A stretch of DNA of 14,566 nucleotides from Rubrivivax sp. (GTDB taxonomy: Bacteria; Pseudomonadota; Gammaproteobacteria; Burkholderiales; Burkholderiaceae_C): the NCBI GenBank assembly GCA_030693565.1, contig JAUYAJ010000071.1:1-14566 (forward strand), in the 5' to 3' direction. The number at the start of each line of letters is the position of its first letter. The stretch's first letter is position 1. A program made the position numbers and the translations under genes. The notes under the pieces are model-generated. The model was not told where the DNA came from, made no database searches, and saw only the letters and a program-made list of their open reading frames with translations. Positions 1 to 5,683 of the stretch are shown one piece after another.

Positions 1-643
1 CGGGGAAAGCCATCGGCGTCGTGATGATGCCGAAACCTTTGTACGCGGCGACGTGGACCGGGTTCTCCATCGTGCGCATCTTCAGACCCTTCAGGTCGTC
101 AGGCGCATTCACTGCACGCTTGCTGTTCGTCATGTGGCGCACGCCGTTCTCGGCCCAGGCCAGGGCTTTGAAGCCTTTGGACTCGAACTCCTTGAGCATG
201 TCCTGGCCGATCGGGCCGTCGAGCACGGCGCGCGCATGGGCTTTGTCGCGGAACAGGAAGGGGATGTCGAGGATGCGCGCTTCGGGCACGAAGTTGGGCA
301 CCGGGCCGGTCGAGGTCAGCGTCAGCGCCTGCGTGCCCAGTTGCACCGACTCGATCGACTCGCGCTCGCCACCCAGCGAGCCGGCGTAAAAGGTCTCGAC
401 CTTGTAGCGGCCGTTGGTGCGGCGCTCGACTTCCTTGGCGAACAAGTCGATGCCCACACCTTGGTGCGAGTTCTGGCCGATCGAGATGTTGATGCGCATC
501 ACCGTCTGCGCGTGTGCGCCCGCCATCAATCCGGCCGCCAGGCCCAGGCCGACCAGCCAGGCGCGCGGCACCAGCGGACTGCGGCGCAGCGGCTGCGGCG
601 TGCGCACGGCAGCCGGCGAAAGGTTTGAATGCACGTGGCTCAT
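1..643 (-). CDS. TRAP transporter periplasmic solute-binding protein, DctP family (3' end cut by window)
   Basis: This minus-strand gene runs off the left edge, so only the first 214 residues are present. In the family the protein is a periplasmic receptor that captures carboxylated substrates and delivers them to a DctQM-type membrane permease. The N-terminus is a signal peptide: a basic stretch (RRSPLVPR), a hydrophobic core (AWLVGLGLAAGLMAGA) and a likely cleavage after AHA at about residue 43. The mature part begins MRINISIGQNS and continues with family-like segments such as FAKEVERRTNGRYKVETF, GSLGGERE, PFLFRD and NGVRHMTNSKR, then DDLKGLKMR near the selectivity region. An AGGAG ribosome-binding site (plus-strand 650-654) lies six bases before the ATG. 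It sits 52 bp downstream of the enolase-superfamily gene on the same strand and is probably co-transcribed with it. The substrate cannot be read from sequence, but the neighbour suggests a sugar acid or related carboxylate. The family call is firm. Confidence 0.92.
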   Translation of the reverse strand, partial: MSHVHSNLSPAAVRTPQPLRRSPLVPRAWLVGLGLAAGLMAGAHAQTVMRINISIGQNSHQGVGIDLFAKEVERRTNGRYKVETFYAGSLGGERESIESVQLGTQALTLTSTGPVPNFVPEARILDIPFLFRDKAHARAVLDGPIGQDMLKEFESKGFKALAWAENGVRHMTNSKRAVNAPDDLKGLKMRTMENPVHVAAYKGFGIITTPMAFP

Positions 644-695
644 GGAAGTCTCCTGCGGGGTTGTGGACGTCGGGGGAAAAAGCTGCAGACGCGGA

Positions 696-1853
696 TCATG
701 CCGTGTCGGCCGGGCAACGGTAGCGATCGAGCACGGCGCGATCAACGTCGATGCCCAGGCCGGGGCCGTCGGGGATGCGCACGCGCCCGCCCTGCATGGT
801 GATGGCGCCGTGGATCAGGTCGTGGCGGAACGGGTGCGCCGACTGGTCGTACTCCAGCATCGGCTCGATCGGGTGCAAGGCCAGCGGCGCCGGCGCCAGC
901 GTGGCAATGAACTGCAGCGAAGCCGCCAGGCCGATGCCCGAAGCCCAGACATGGGGCACGATGGGCAGGTGCCAGGCCTGGGCCAGCGCGGCGATCTTGC
1001 GGCATTCGGTGAAGCCGCCGGCCGCGCAGATGTCGGGCTGCAGGATGTCGACCGCGCGGCGCGACACCCATTCGCGAAAACCGATCTTGGTAAACTCGTT
1101 CTCGCCCGCCGCCAGGTAGATGTCGGTCAGGTTCTTGAGCTCGCAGTAACCGTCGATGTCCTCGGGCGAGATCGGCTCTTCGAACCAATGGATCTGCGCC
1201 GGCTCGATGGCCTTGAGGATGCGCCGCGCCGCGCCCACGTTGTAGGCATGGTTGGCGTCCACCATCAGCCGCGGCCCCGGGCCGATGGCGTCGCGCACCG
1301 CGCGTACGTAGGCAATGTCTTCTTCGACGCCAAAGCCGATCTTGAGCTTCATCGCCGTGAAACCGGCTGCCAGGTGGCGCCGCGCTTCGGCGATCGCGTC
1401 GGCCGGGTAGCTGACGCCGGGCCGGCGATAAAAGCCCGCGGCATAGGGCTGGACGTCAGTGCGGTAGGCGCCGCCGAGCAGCTTGTGGATCGGCTTGCCA
1501 AGCGCGCGGCCCATGCAGTCCCAGATCGCGATGTCGACGGCGCTGATCGCATTGGGCACCGCGCCTTTCTGGCCGAAGGGGCGGGTCAGGTTGTACATGC
1601 GCTCCCACAGCACGTCGACGTCGAACGGGTCCTGGCCGACCACGATCGGCTTGAGCGCCGTCTGCACGATGGTGGCGGCGATCTGCGGCGGCTGCAGGCC
1701 GTGGCACAGCGCCTCGCCCCAGCCGGTGACGCCGTCGTCGGTGATGAGCTCGACGATCATCGTGCTGCGCCGGCTGACCCAGCCCATGGCAAACGCGAAA
1801 CCTTCGTCCAGCGGCGTCGACAGGACGTGGGTCTTGAGGTCCAGGATCTTCAT
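696..1853 (-). CDS. Enolase-superfamily enzyme, mandelate racemase/muconate lactonizing type (probable acid-sugar dehydratase or racemase)
   Basis: A 385-residue cytoplasmic enzyme of normal family length. The N-terminal capping domain covers about residues 1-125 and a (beta/alpha)8 barrel follows. Visible catalytic pieces are the K-x-K pair K169/K171 (MKLKIG); magnesium ligands D199 (VDANHAY), E225 (WFEEP) and E251 (AGENEF); the His-Asp dyad D274 (QPDICAAGG) and H301 (VPHVWASG); and E334 (LEYD). This set places it in the mandelate racemase subgroup, which abstracts a proton alpha to a carboxylate and then racemises or dehydrates. The substrate is not assignable. I chose ATG 1853 because the product begins MKILDLKTHVLSTPL like its relatives; the open frame extends upstream to 1991 but would overlap the divergent regulator and lacks conserved sequence. 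The ribosome-binding site is weak (GAAGG, plus-strand 1867-1871). It is first in a leftward unit with the TRAP receptor and divergent from the GntR gene that probably controls it. Confidence 0.93.
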   Translation of the reverse strand: MKILDLKTHVLSTPLDEGFAFAMGWVSRRSTMIVELITDDGVTGWGEALCHGLQPPQIAATIVQTALKPIVVGQDPFDVDVLWERMYNLTRPFGQKGAVPNAISAVDIAIWDCMGRALGKPIHKLLGGAYRTDVQPYAAGFYRRPGVSYPADAIAEARRHLAAGFTAMKLKIGFGVEEDIAYVRAVRDAIGPGPRLMVDANHAYNVGAARRILKAIEPAQIHWFEEPISPEDIDGYCELKNLTDIYLAAGENEFTKIGFREWVSRRAVDILQPDICAAGGFTECRKIAALAQAWHLPIVPHVWASGIGLAASLQFIATLAPAPLALHPIEPMLEYDQSAHPFRHDLIHGAITMQGGRVRIPDGPGLGIDVDRAVLDRYRCPADTA

Positions 1854-1871
1854 GGGCTGCCGGCGCCTTCG

Positions 1872-1893
1872 AACTAATAAATCATATAATATG
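1872..1893. promoter_or_regulatory. Divergent promoter/operator between enolase-superfamily gene and GntR regulator
   Basis: An abruptly AT-rich island in GC-rich DNA. On the plus strand a perfect -10 hexamer TATAAT sits at 1885-1890; on the minus strand TATGAT (1886 down to 1881) is a near-consensus -10 for the leftward genes. Neither has a convincing -35, which suggests weak or activator-dependent promoters. An 11-bp odd palindrome CATATAATATG (1883-1893) covers both -10 elements and is a candidate operator for the neighbouring GntR protein. That would give autoregulation plus control of the catabolic genes. The hexamers and symmetry are seen; their function is inferred. Confidence 0.5.
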
Positions 1894-2637
1894 GACCGCA
1901 TGCTCACTGCGTCATCCGCACAAACCCACCCGCCGGTGCGGCGCGCCGGCTCGCGCAGCGCCCAGGTGGCGGGCGAACTGGGGCGGCGCATCGTTGGCCG
2001 CGTCTACCTGCCGGACGCCACCTTGCCAGCCGAAGCGGCGCTGCTGGCCGAGTTCGGCGTCAGCCGCTCGGTGCTGCGCGACGCCGTCAAGTCGCTCGAG
2101 TCCAAAGGCCTGCTTGAGGCGCGCCAGCGCCGCGGCACCTGCGTGATGCCGCGCCACCACTGGAACATGCTCGACGCCGAGGTTCTGGGCTGGATTGCCG
2201 AGTCGGGCGCCGACCCGCTGCTGCTGCTGCGGCTGACGGAACTGCGCCTGATCGTCGAGCCCGGCGCTTGCGCGCTGGCGGCGCAAAAGGGCGGCGCAGC
2301 GGGATTGCAGCGTGTCGAAGCCGCCTGGGCGCGCATGCAGGCGGCGGTCGACCAGCCCGAAGCCTTTGTTGCCGCCGACCGCGACTTTCACATCGCCTTG
2401 CTCACAGCCGCCGACAATGAATACCTGGCCGCGATCTGCACCGCGATCACCGCAGCGCTGACTGTCAGCCTGCAGCGCACCAACCCGACGGCGGCCAGCA
2501 ACCGCACCGCACTGCCCGGCCACGAACGCATCGTCATCGCGCTGCGCGCCGGTGATGGCGCGGCCGCGGCCAGCGCCAGCCGGGAGCAGCTGGAAGACGC
2601 GATGCGGCGTTTGCGCGCCAGCGTGGGTAGAGCTTGA
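1891..2637 (+). CDS. GntR-family transcriptional regulator, FadR subfamily (FCD ligand domain)
   Basis: A 248-residue DNA-binding regulator. The winged helix-turn-helix spans about residues 22-90 with the GntR signature LPAEAALLAEFGVSRSVLRDAV and wing RRGTCVMP. The all-helical FCD ligand domain covers about 105-240 and shows D163/D165-F-H167 (RDFHIALL, then DNEYL) and H211 (GHERI), which in the family bind a metal and a carboxylate effector. The last metal histidine, normally in an xHL context near residue 233, appears to be glutamine (REQLEDA). It is divergent from the enolase-superfamily/TRAP unit, so it is probably its local, ligand-released repressor. The start is uncertain. ATG 1891 directly abuts a TATAAT box and has no Shine-Dalgarno; ATG 1900 (three codons later) would sit right at the start of a transcript made from that box, so the mRNA may be leaderless. 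The stop lies 24 bp before the tRNA remnant. Confidence 0.92.
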   Translation: MDRMLTASSAQTHPPVRRAGSRSAQVAGELGRRIVGRVYLPDATLPAEAALLAEFGVSRSVLRDAVKSLESKGLLEARQRRGTCVMPRHHWNMLDAEVLGWIAESGADPLLLLRLTELRLIVEPGACALAAQKGGAAGLQRVEAAWARMQAAVDQPEAFVAADRDFHIALLTAADNEYLAAICTAITAALTVSLQRTNPTAASNRTALPGHERIVIALRAGDGAAAASASREQLEDAMRRLRASVGRA

Positions 2638-2661
2638 ATTGGCGCACGCCGCGCTGTGTCG

Positions 2662-2706
2662 TGGTAGGCCGTGTTGGGCTCGAACCAACGACCAAAGGAT
2701 TATGAG
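2662..2706 (-). other. Attachment-site duplicate: 3' fragment of elongator tRNA-Met (CAT)
   Basis: Read on the minus strand, this holds the anticodon loop CTCATAA (CAT anticodon, plus-strand 2702-2704), the 3' anticodon stem strand TCCTT, a variable loop, a perfect T-arm (GTTGG TTCGAGC CCAAC), the 3' acceptor strand ACGGCCT, discriminator A and an encoded CCA (2662-2664). The 5' half is missing. The sequence before the loop (AAGCT) pairs with TCCTT at only three positions and no D-arm is present, so this is not a working tRNA. About 45 bp from anticodon loop to CCA is the usual crossover core of tRNA-targeting integrases. The integrase gene lies on its 5' side, which marks the distal att copy. 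tRNA type is judged from the CAT loop and its resemblance to elongator tRNA-Met; a tRNA-Ile2 gene also carries CAT but is less similar. Confidence 0.87.
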
Positions 2707-2812
2707 AGCTTCAAACCGGGTTTTTGCGGGATCTCCTGGGACACATATCTCCTTGTAAATCAACAGGTTAGGTCTACCGACGTTTCAGATGATCCCGTAC
2801 CATTCCACCGGA

Positions 2813-2872
2813 AACTGGCACCAAACTGGCACCAGCGCACTGGGGGACTGCAAAATGAGTGGACTGGCACCA
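2813..2872 (+). repeat. Three direct repeats ACTGGCACCA flanking the integrase start (candidate arm-type sites)
   Basis: ACTGGCACCA occurs at 2814-2823, 2825-2834 and 2863-2872. The first two are tandem as an 11-bp unit (AACTGGCACCA at 2813-2823 and 2824-2834), and copies two and three match over 13 bp (ACTGGCACCAGCG). A related CTGGGACAC lies at 2735-2743. They sit between the att core and the start of the integrase gene, where recombinase arm-binding and excisionase sites usually are. The third copy falls inside the first codons of the gene, so occupancy could also repress it. The repeats are seen; binding is inferred. Confidence 0.6.
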
Positions 2873-4219
2873 GCGTCTTTGGCGCTGCCGAAACAGCTTC
2901 AGGCCCTGCCCGCCGGGACCTTCGTGACGCTTGAGAAATTGGAGCAAGGGGGCTCCCTGCAGGCGCGCAGATTGAGCACCGGCGCGGTCCAGTTCTACTG
3001 GCGCTACGCGAACGACGGCCGGACTCACCGCGAACCGGTCGGCCCCTACGACCCCGTCTCGCCGCCCAAGAAGCTGGAGCCGACATCACGTGGCTTGAGC
3101 ATCGCTGCCGCCCGCGAACAATGCCGCCGGCTGTCGCTGAAGCACGCTGCACACCGCGGGGTCGGTGGTCTCAAGGAGGCCAAATCCGCCGAACGAAGGC
3201 AGTACGCGGCCAGCAAGGAGGCAGAAGCGACGCGAGCCACGCATTCCCTGAGCAACTTGCTCGACGACTACGTCAAGCATCAGGCGACGCAGGGCCGCAT
3301 CAGCGCCCGCGAAGCGAAGAACCTCTTCGACCTGCACGTGGTGACGGCCTGGCCCGCAATGGCCAGGACACCGGCGAGCGAGATCACCCAGGACCAGGTC
3401 ATCGACATGCTGCGGCGGCTGACCGAGCAGGGCAAGGGCCGCACGTCGAACAAGCTCCGAACGTATCTGCGGGCCGCCTTCCAGTGCGCCGTGGATGTCC
3501 GCGTGACGGCGTCGATACCGGTCGCCTTCAAGGCCTACGCCGTCCAAGTCAACCCGGTCGCGCAGACGCGCCGCGATGGACGGTTCGACTGCGCAGACAA
3601 GCGGCCGCTGACCGCCGATGAACTGCGCGCCTACTGGCACTTGATCGAGAAACTGCAGGGCCTGCGCGGTCGGTGCCTGCGCATGCACCTGCTCACCGGC
3701 GGGCAGCGCATTGAGCAGCTTGTGCGCCTGCGCTGGGCCGACGTGCGCGCCGACTCCATCACGATCTACGACACCAAAGGTCGCCCTGGCCGAGGCGCGC
3801 GGACGCACACGGTGCCGATCGTCAAGGCCGCCGTGCGCGACCTGCGGTCGTTCGAACGCACCGGCGACCACGTCTTTTCCACGACGAAGGGCCTCAAGCC
3901 CATCTCCGGCACAACCTTGTCGGGCTGGGCAACCCAGGTTGTCGGCGATGCGATTGACGGCTTTCAGCTCAAGCGTGTTCGGTCCGGCGTGGAGACGCTG
4001 CTGGCGGCCAACCGCATCAGCCGCGAGATCCGCGGCCACGTGCAGTCACATGGGCTCACGGGCATCCAGGCGCGGCACTACGACGGGCACGACTACATGC
4101 TGGAGAAGCGGGAGGCTCTCGACCTGCTGGCTCGCGAGTTGACCAGCCGCGCTGCAGGGGCCAAGACCGCCAAGCCCCAGCGCAAGGCGAGCGCGCCTGC
4201 ATCGCGTGCGACCCGCTGA
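2855..4219 (+). CDS. Tyrosine recombinase (site-specific integrase) of the island
   Basis: A 454-residue integrase that would catalyse insertion and excision of the island at tRNA-Met. About residues 20-100 form an N-terminal arm-binding region; 130-215 a SAM-like core-binding domain (SLSNLLDDYVKHQATQGRIS onward); 250-430 the catalytic domain. Catalytic residues seen are R285 (TGGQRIEQLVRLRW), K308 (DTKGR), box II K373-x-x-R376 (LKRVRSGVETLL), H395 or H399 (RGHVQSHG) and nucleophile Y409 (RHYDGHDY, followed by EKREAL as in P4-type integrases). Box II has Lys where His is commoner, a known alternative. ATG 2855 is chosen because GGGGG (2842-2846) precedes it by eight bases; the frame is open from 2789 but that extension runs through the direct repeats. 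A basic, Ala-rich tail (435-454) ends the protein. It lies about 150 bp from the att core, the classic arrangement. Confidence 0.94.
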   Translation: MSGLAPASLALPKQLQALPAGTFVTLEKLEQGGSLQARRLSTGAVQFYWRYANDGRTHREPVGPYDPVSPPKKLEPTSRGLSIAAAREQCRRLSLKHAAHRGVGGLKEAKSAERRQYAASKEAEATRATHSLSNLLDDYVKHQATQGRISAREAKNLFDLHVVTAWPAMARTPASEITQDQVIDMLRRLTEQGKGRTSNKLRTYLRAAFQCAVDVRVTASIPVAFKAYAVQVNPVAQTRRDGRFDCADKRPLTADELRAYWHLIEKLQGLRGRCLRMHLLTGGQRIEQLVRLRWADVRADSITIYDTKGRPGRGARTHTVPIVKAAVRDLRSFERTGDHVFSTTKGLKPISGTTLSGWATQVVGDAIDGFQLKRVRSGVETLLAANRISREIRGHVQSHGLTGIQARHYDGHDYMLEKREALDLLARELTSRAAGAKTAKPQRKASAPASRATR

Positions 4220-4345
4220 CCGGACAAGCGGCACCTGACGACCCATAGCGGGCATCTGAACCACCGAATCGAGAGCGCAATACCAGCCATAAACTTAAGG
4301 TTGTACTAGCCGATCTTGCTGCGGGCAGGTTCAGCCGGTCATTAT

Positions 4346-4350
4346 GGAGG
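4346..4350 (+). promoter_or_regulatory. Ribosome-binding site fixing the start of the DUF4062-like gene
   Basis: GGAGG followed by AAGA and ATG at 4355. It is the only strong Shine-Dalgarno near this start and argues against the in-frame upstream start at 4316, which has none. Confidence 0.7.
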
Positions 4351-4354
4351 AAGA

Positions 4355-5476
4355 ATGGCGAGTTCCACCAAGATCCGGGTCATGCTGTCGAGCCGTTGCA
4401 ATGATCTTTTTCCGGCGAAGAGCGCGACCAAACTGAGTGACACCCGACGTAGGCTGAAACAGGAGATTGAGGCCCACAAAATTCTGGGGCGTTCCGTCTT
4501 TGAGGTGTGGATCAACGAGGACGCTCCGCCGGCCGATGGGACGTTGGATAGCTGGGAGGCATGCCTACAGGCTGTTCGGGACTGCGACGTGCTCATCGTG
4601 CTGTCCAACGGCAATGCCGGGTGGGCCAAGACTGGTGGCGACATTGGCATCTGTCATGCCGAGTACGCCGAGGGCTTGGCGCTTGCGCGGGGCAAGGTCC
4701 GCTTGATTGCACTCCCGCGGGTGCCGCTGGCCAAAGGCAACCAGGGCGCGAGGGACCAACGTTTCAGGGACGAGCTCAATCGGCAGACTGCTTTCCGTGG
4801 TGGCGAAGTCGATACCGTCGACGACCTTAGAAAGCGAGTCTTTGAAGCCCTCGCGGATGCCGTGGTCGTGTTGACACAGCGTGGCGTGAAGTCGAGCGCC
4901 TCCAGCCGATTTGGTATGGGTCAAGCACTGGATTGGACGCGCCTGGACTTCAGCGCACGCAAACGGGAGATGGAGCAAGTCGTTCGCACCGCGCTTTCGT
5001 CTCAGCCAGGGGCGACGGCCTCGGGCAACGATGTCGTCCTTCCTCTGGGTGGCAAGGATATTGGTGTGATCGTGCATGCCATCCCAGCCGCGTTCACGGT
5101 TGCCGCGGCCCGCGAGATGGTCGGGCGCCCGTTCTTGCGAGATCATGAACGAACTGATCTCCTCAAAAAAGCGCAAGGTCCCCTGCACCTGATTGCCTGC
5201 CACCGCGGGGCAACAGAAACCCAGGCCCGAGCTTTGCTTGGTTTTCCGGATGCCATTGTGGTCAGCGACATATTTGGAATCTACGTGGCGGACCAGGTGC
5301 AGAAGGTGCAGTTCGCGTTCTTGGCGAACTGCCGCGACGACTCGCAAACTCGCCATGCCCTCCAGCGCTTCCTCGAATGGCTTGAGCAGTCTGCCGAGGC
5401 GCAGCGGCTAGCAGCCCGTGCGCAGTCCCGGGCAAACATTGTCCGAGCGATCGCAGCAGAGAACAAAAACAAGTAA
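4355..5476 (+). CDS. DUF4062/TIR-like domain protein with unrecognised C-terminal region (putative defence protein)
   Basis: A 373-residue soluble protein. Residues 6-122 have the shape of the DUF4062 fold, a TIR-like flavodoxin-type module: a first strand IRVMLSS, a central strand ending a helix (AVRDCDVLIVLSNGNAGW, residues 73-90), an ICHAEYAEGLALARGK segment like the family's ...tE.Ey..A helix with E103, and a last strand VRLIALPRV. E103 lies where TIR-type enzymes keep their glutamate, but activity is only inferred. Residues 200-373 (LDFSARKREMEQVVRTAL onward) are a second domain I do not recognise, ending in a long, probably helical tail. There are no transmembrane segments or signal peptide. 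It stands alone downstream of the integrase with about 135 bp between, and converges on the nuclease gene at 5684. DUF4062 proteins are found in signalling and defence contexts. The DUF4062 call is from motif pattern only. Confidence 0.8.
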   Translation: MASSTKIRVMLSSRCNDLFPAKSATKLSDTRRRLKQEIEAHKILGRSVFEVWINEDAPPADGTLDSWEACLQAVRDCDVLIVLSNGNAGWAKTGGDIGICHAEYAEGLALARGKVRLIALPRVPLAKGNQGARDQRFRDELNRQTAFRGGEVDTVDDLRKRVFEALADAVVVLTQRGVKSSASSRFGMGQALDWTRLDFSARKREMEQVVRTALSSQPGATASGNDVVLPLGGKDIGVIVHAIPAAFTVAAAREMVGRPFLRDHERTDLLKKAQGPLHLIACHRGATETQARALLGFPDAIVVSDIFGIYVADQVQKVQFAFLANCRDDSQTRHALQRFLEWLEQSAEAQRLAARAQSRANIVRAIAAENKNK

Positions 5477-5524
5477 GAGCGGAGACTGTCGCAAGAGTTG
5501 TCATCACTGCCCCCCCGGTGTTGT

Positions 5525-5539
5525 CGCTGCGAGGCAGCG
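5525..5539. other. Small hairpin in the convergent intergenic gap
   Basis: CGCTGC-GAG-GCAGCG forms a perfect 6-bp stem with a 3-base loop, about 50 bp after the stop of the DUF4062-like gene. There is no U-tract, so it is not a convincing intrinsic terminator. The rest of the 207-bp gap 5477-5683 shows no gene that I can support. Confidence 0.35.
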
Positions 5540-5683
5540 TAGATTTGCCGCAAAGCGCGCCGTTCGTCGGCGCCCGCTTCTTACCGAAGGTCGATGTAAC
5601 TCAGCGCCCGTGCACCCATCGGTCGCCCCCCCAGAACAAGCTGTATGCATCCATAGACGATCAGACCGCCGTCTTCACTAAAT

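Noticed and set aside
414..1877. Long plus-strand open frame (487 residues) opposite the enolase-superfamily and TRAP genes
   Set aside because: It is a GC-rich antisense shadow; the minus strand has clear family motifs, a signal peptide and a ribosome-binding site.
2671..2934. Plus-strand frame starting MLGSNQRPKDYES
   Set aside because: This is the tRNA T-arm and anticodon region read antisense, a well-known source of false small proteins beside integrases.
3086..4039. 317-residue minus-strand frame opposite the integrase
   Set aside because: No recognisable protein sequence; the plus strand carries the full recombinase catalytic set.
4565..5356. 263-residue minus-strand frame opposite the DUF4062-like gene
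   Set aside because: Antisense shadow without a ribosome-binding site or domain; the plus-strand gene has GGAGG and a coherent fold pattern.
5525..5539. Intrinsic terminator for the DUF4062-like gene
   Set aside because: The 6-bp stem is perfect but lacks a following T-tract and lies about 50 bp past the stop.
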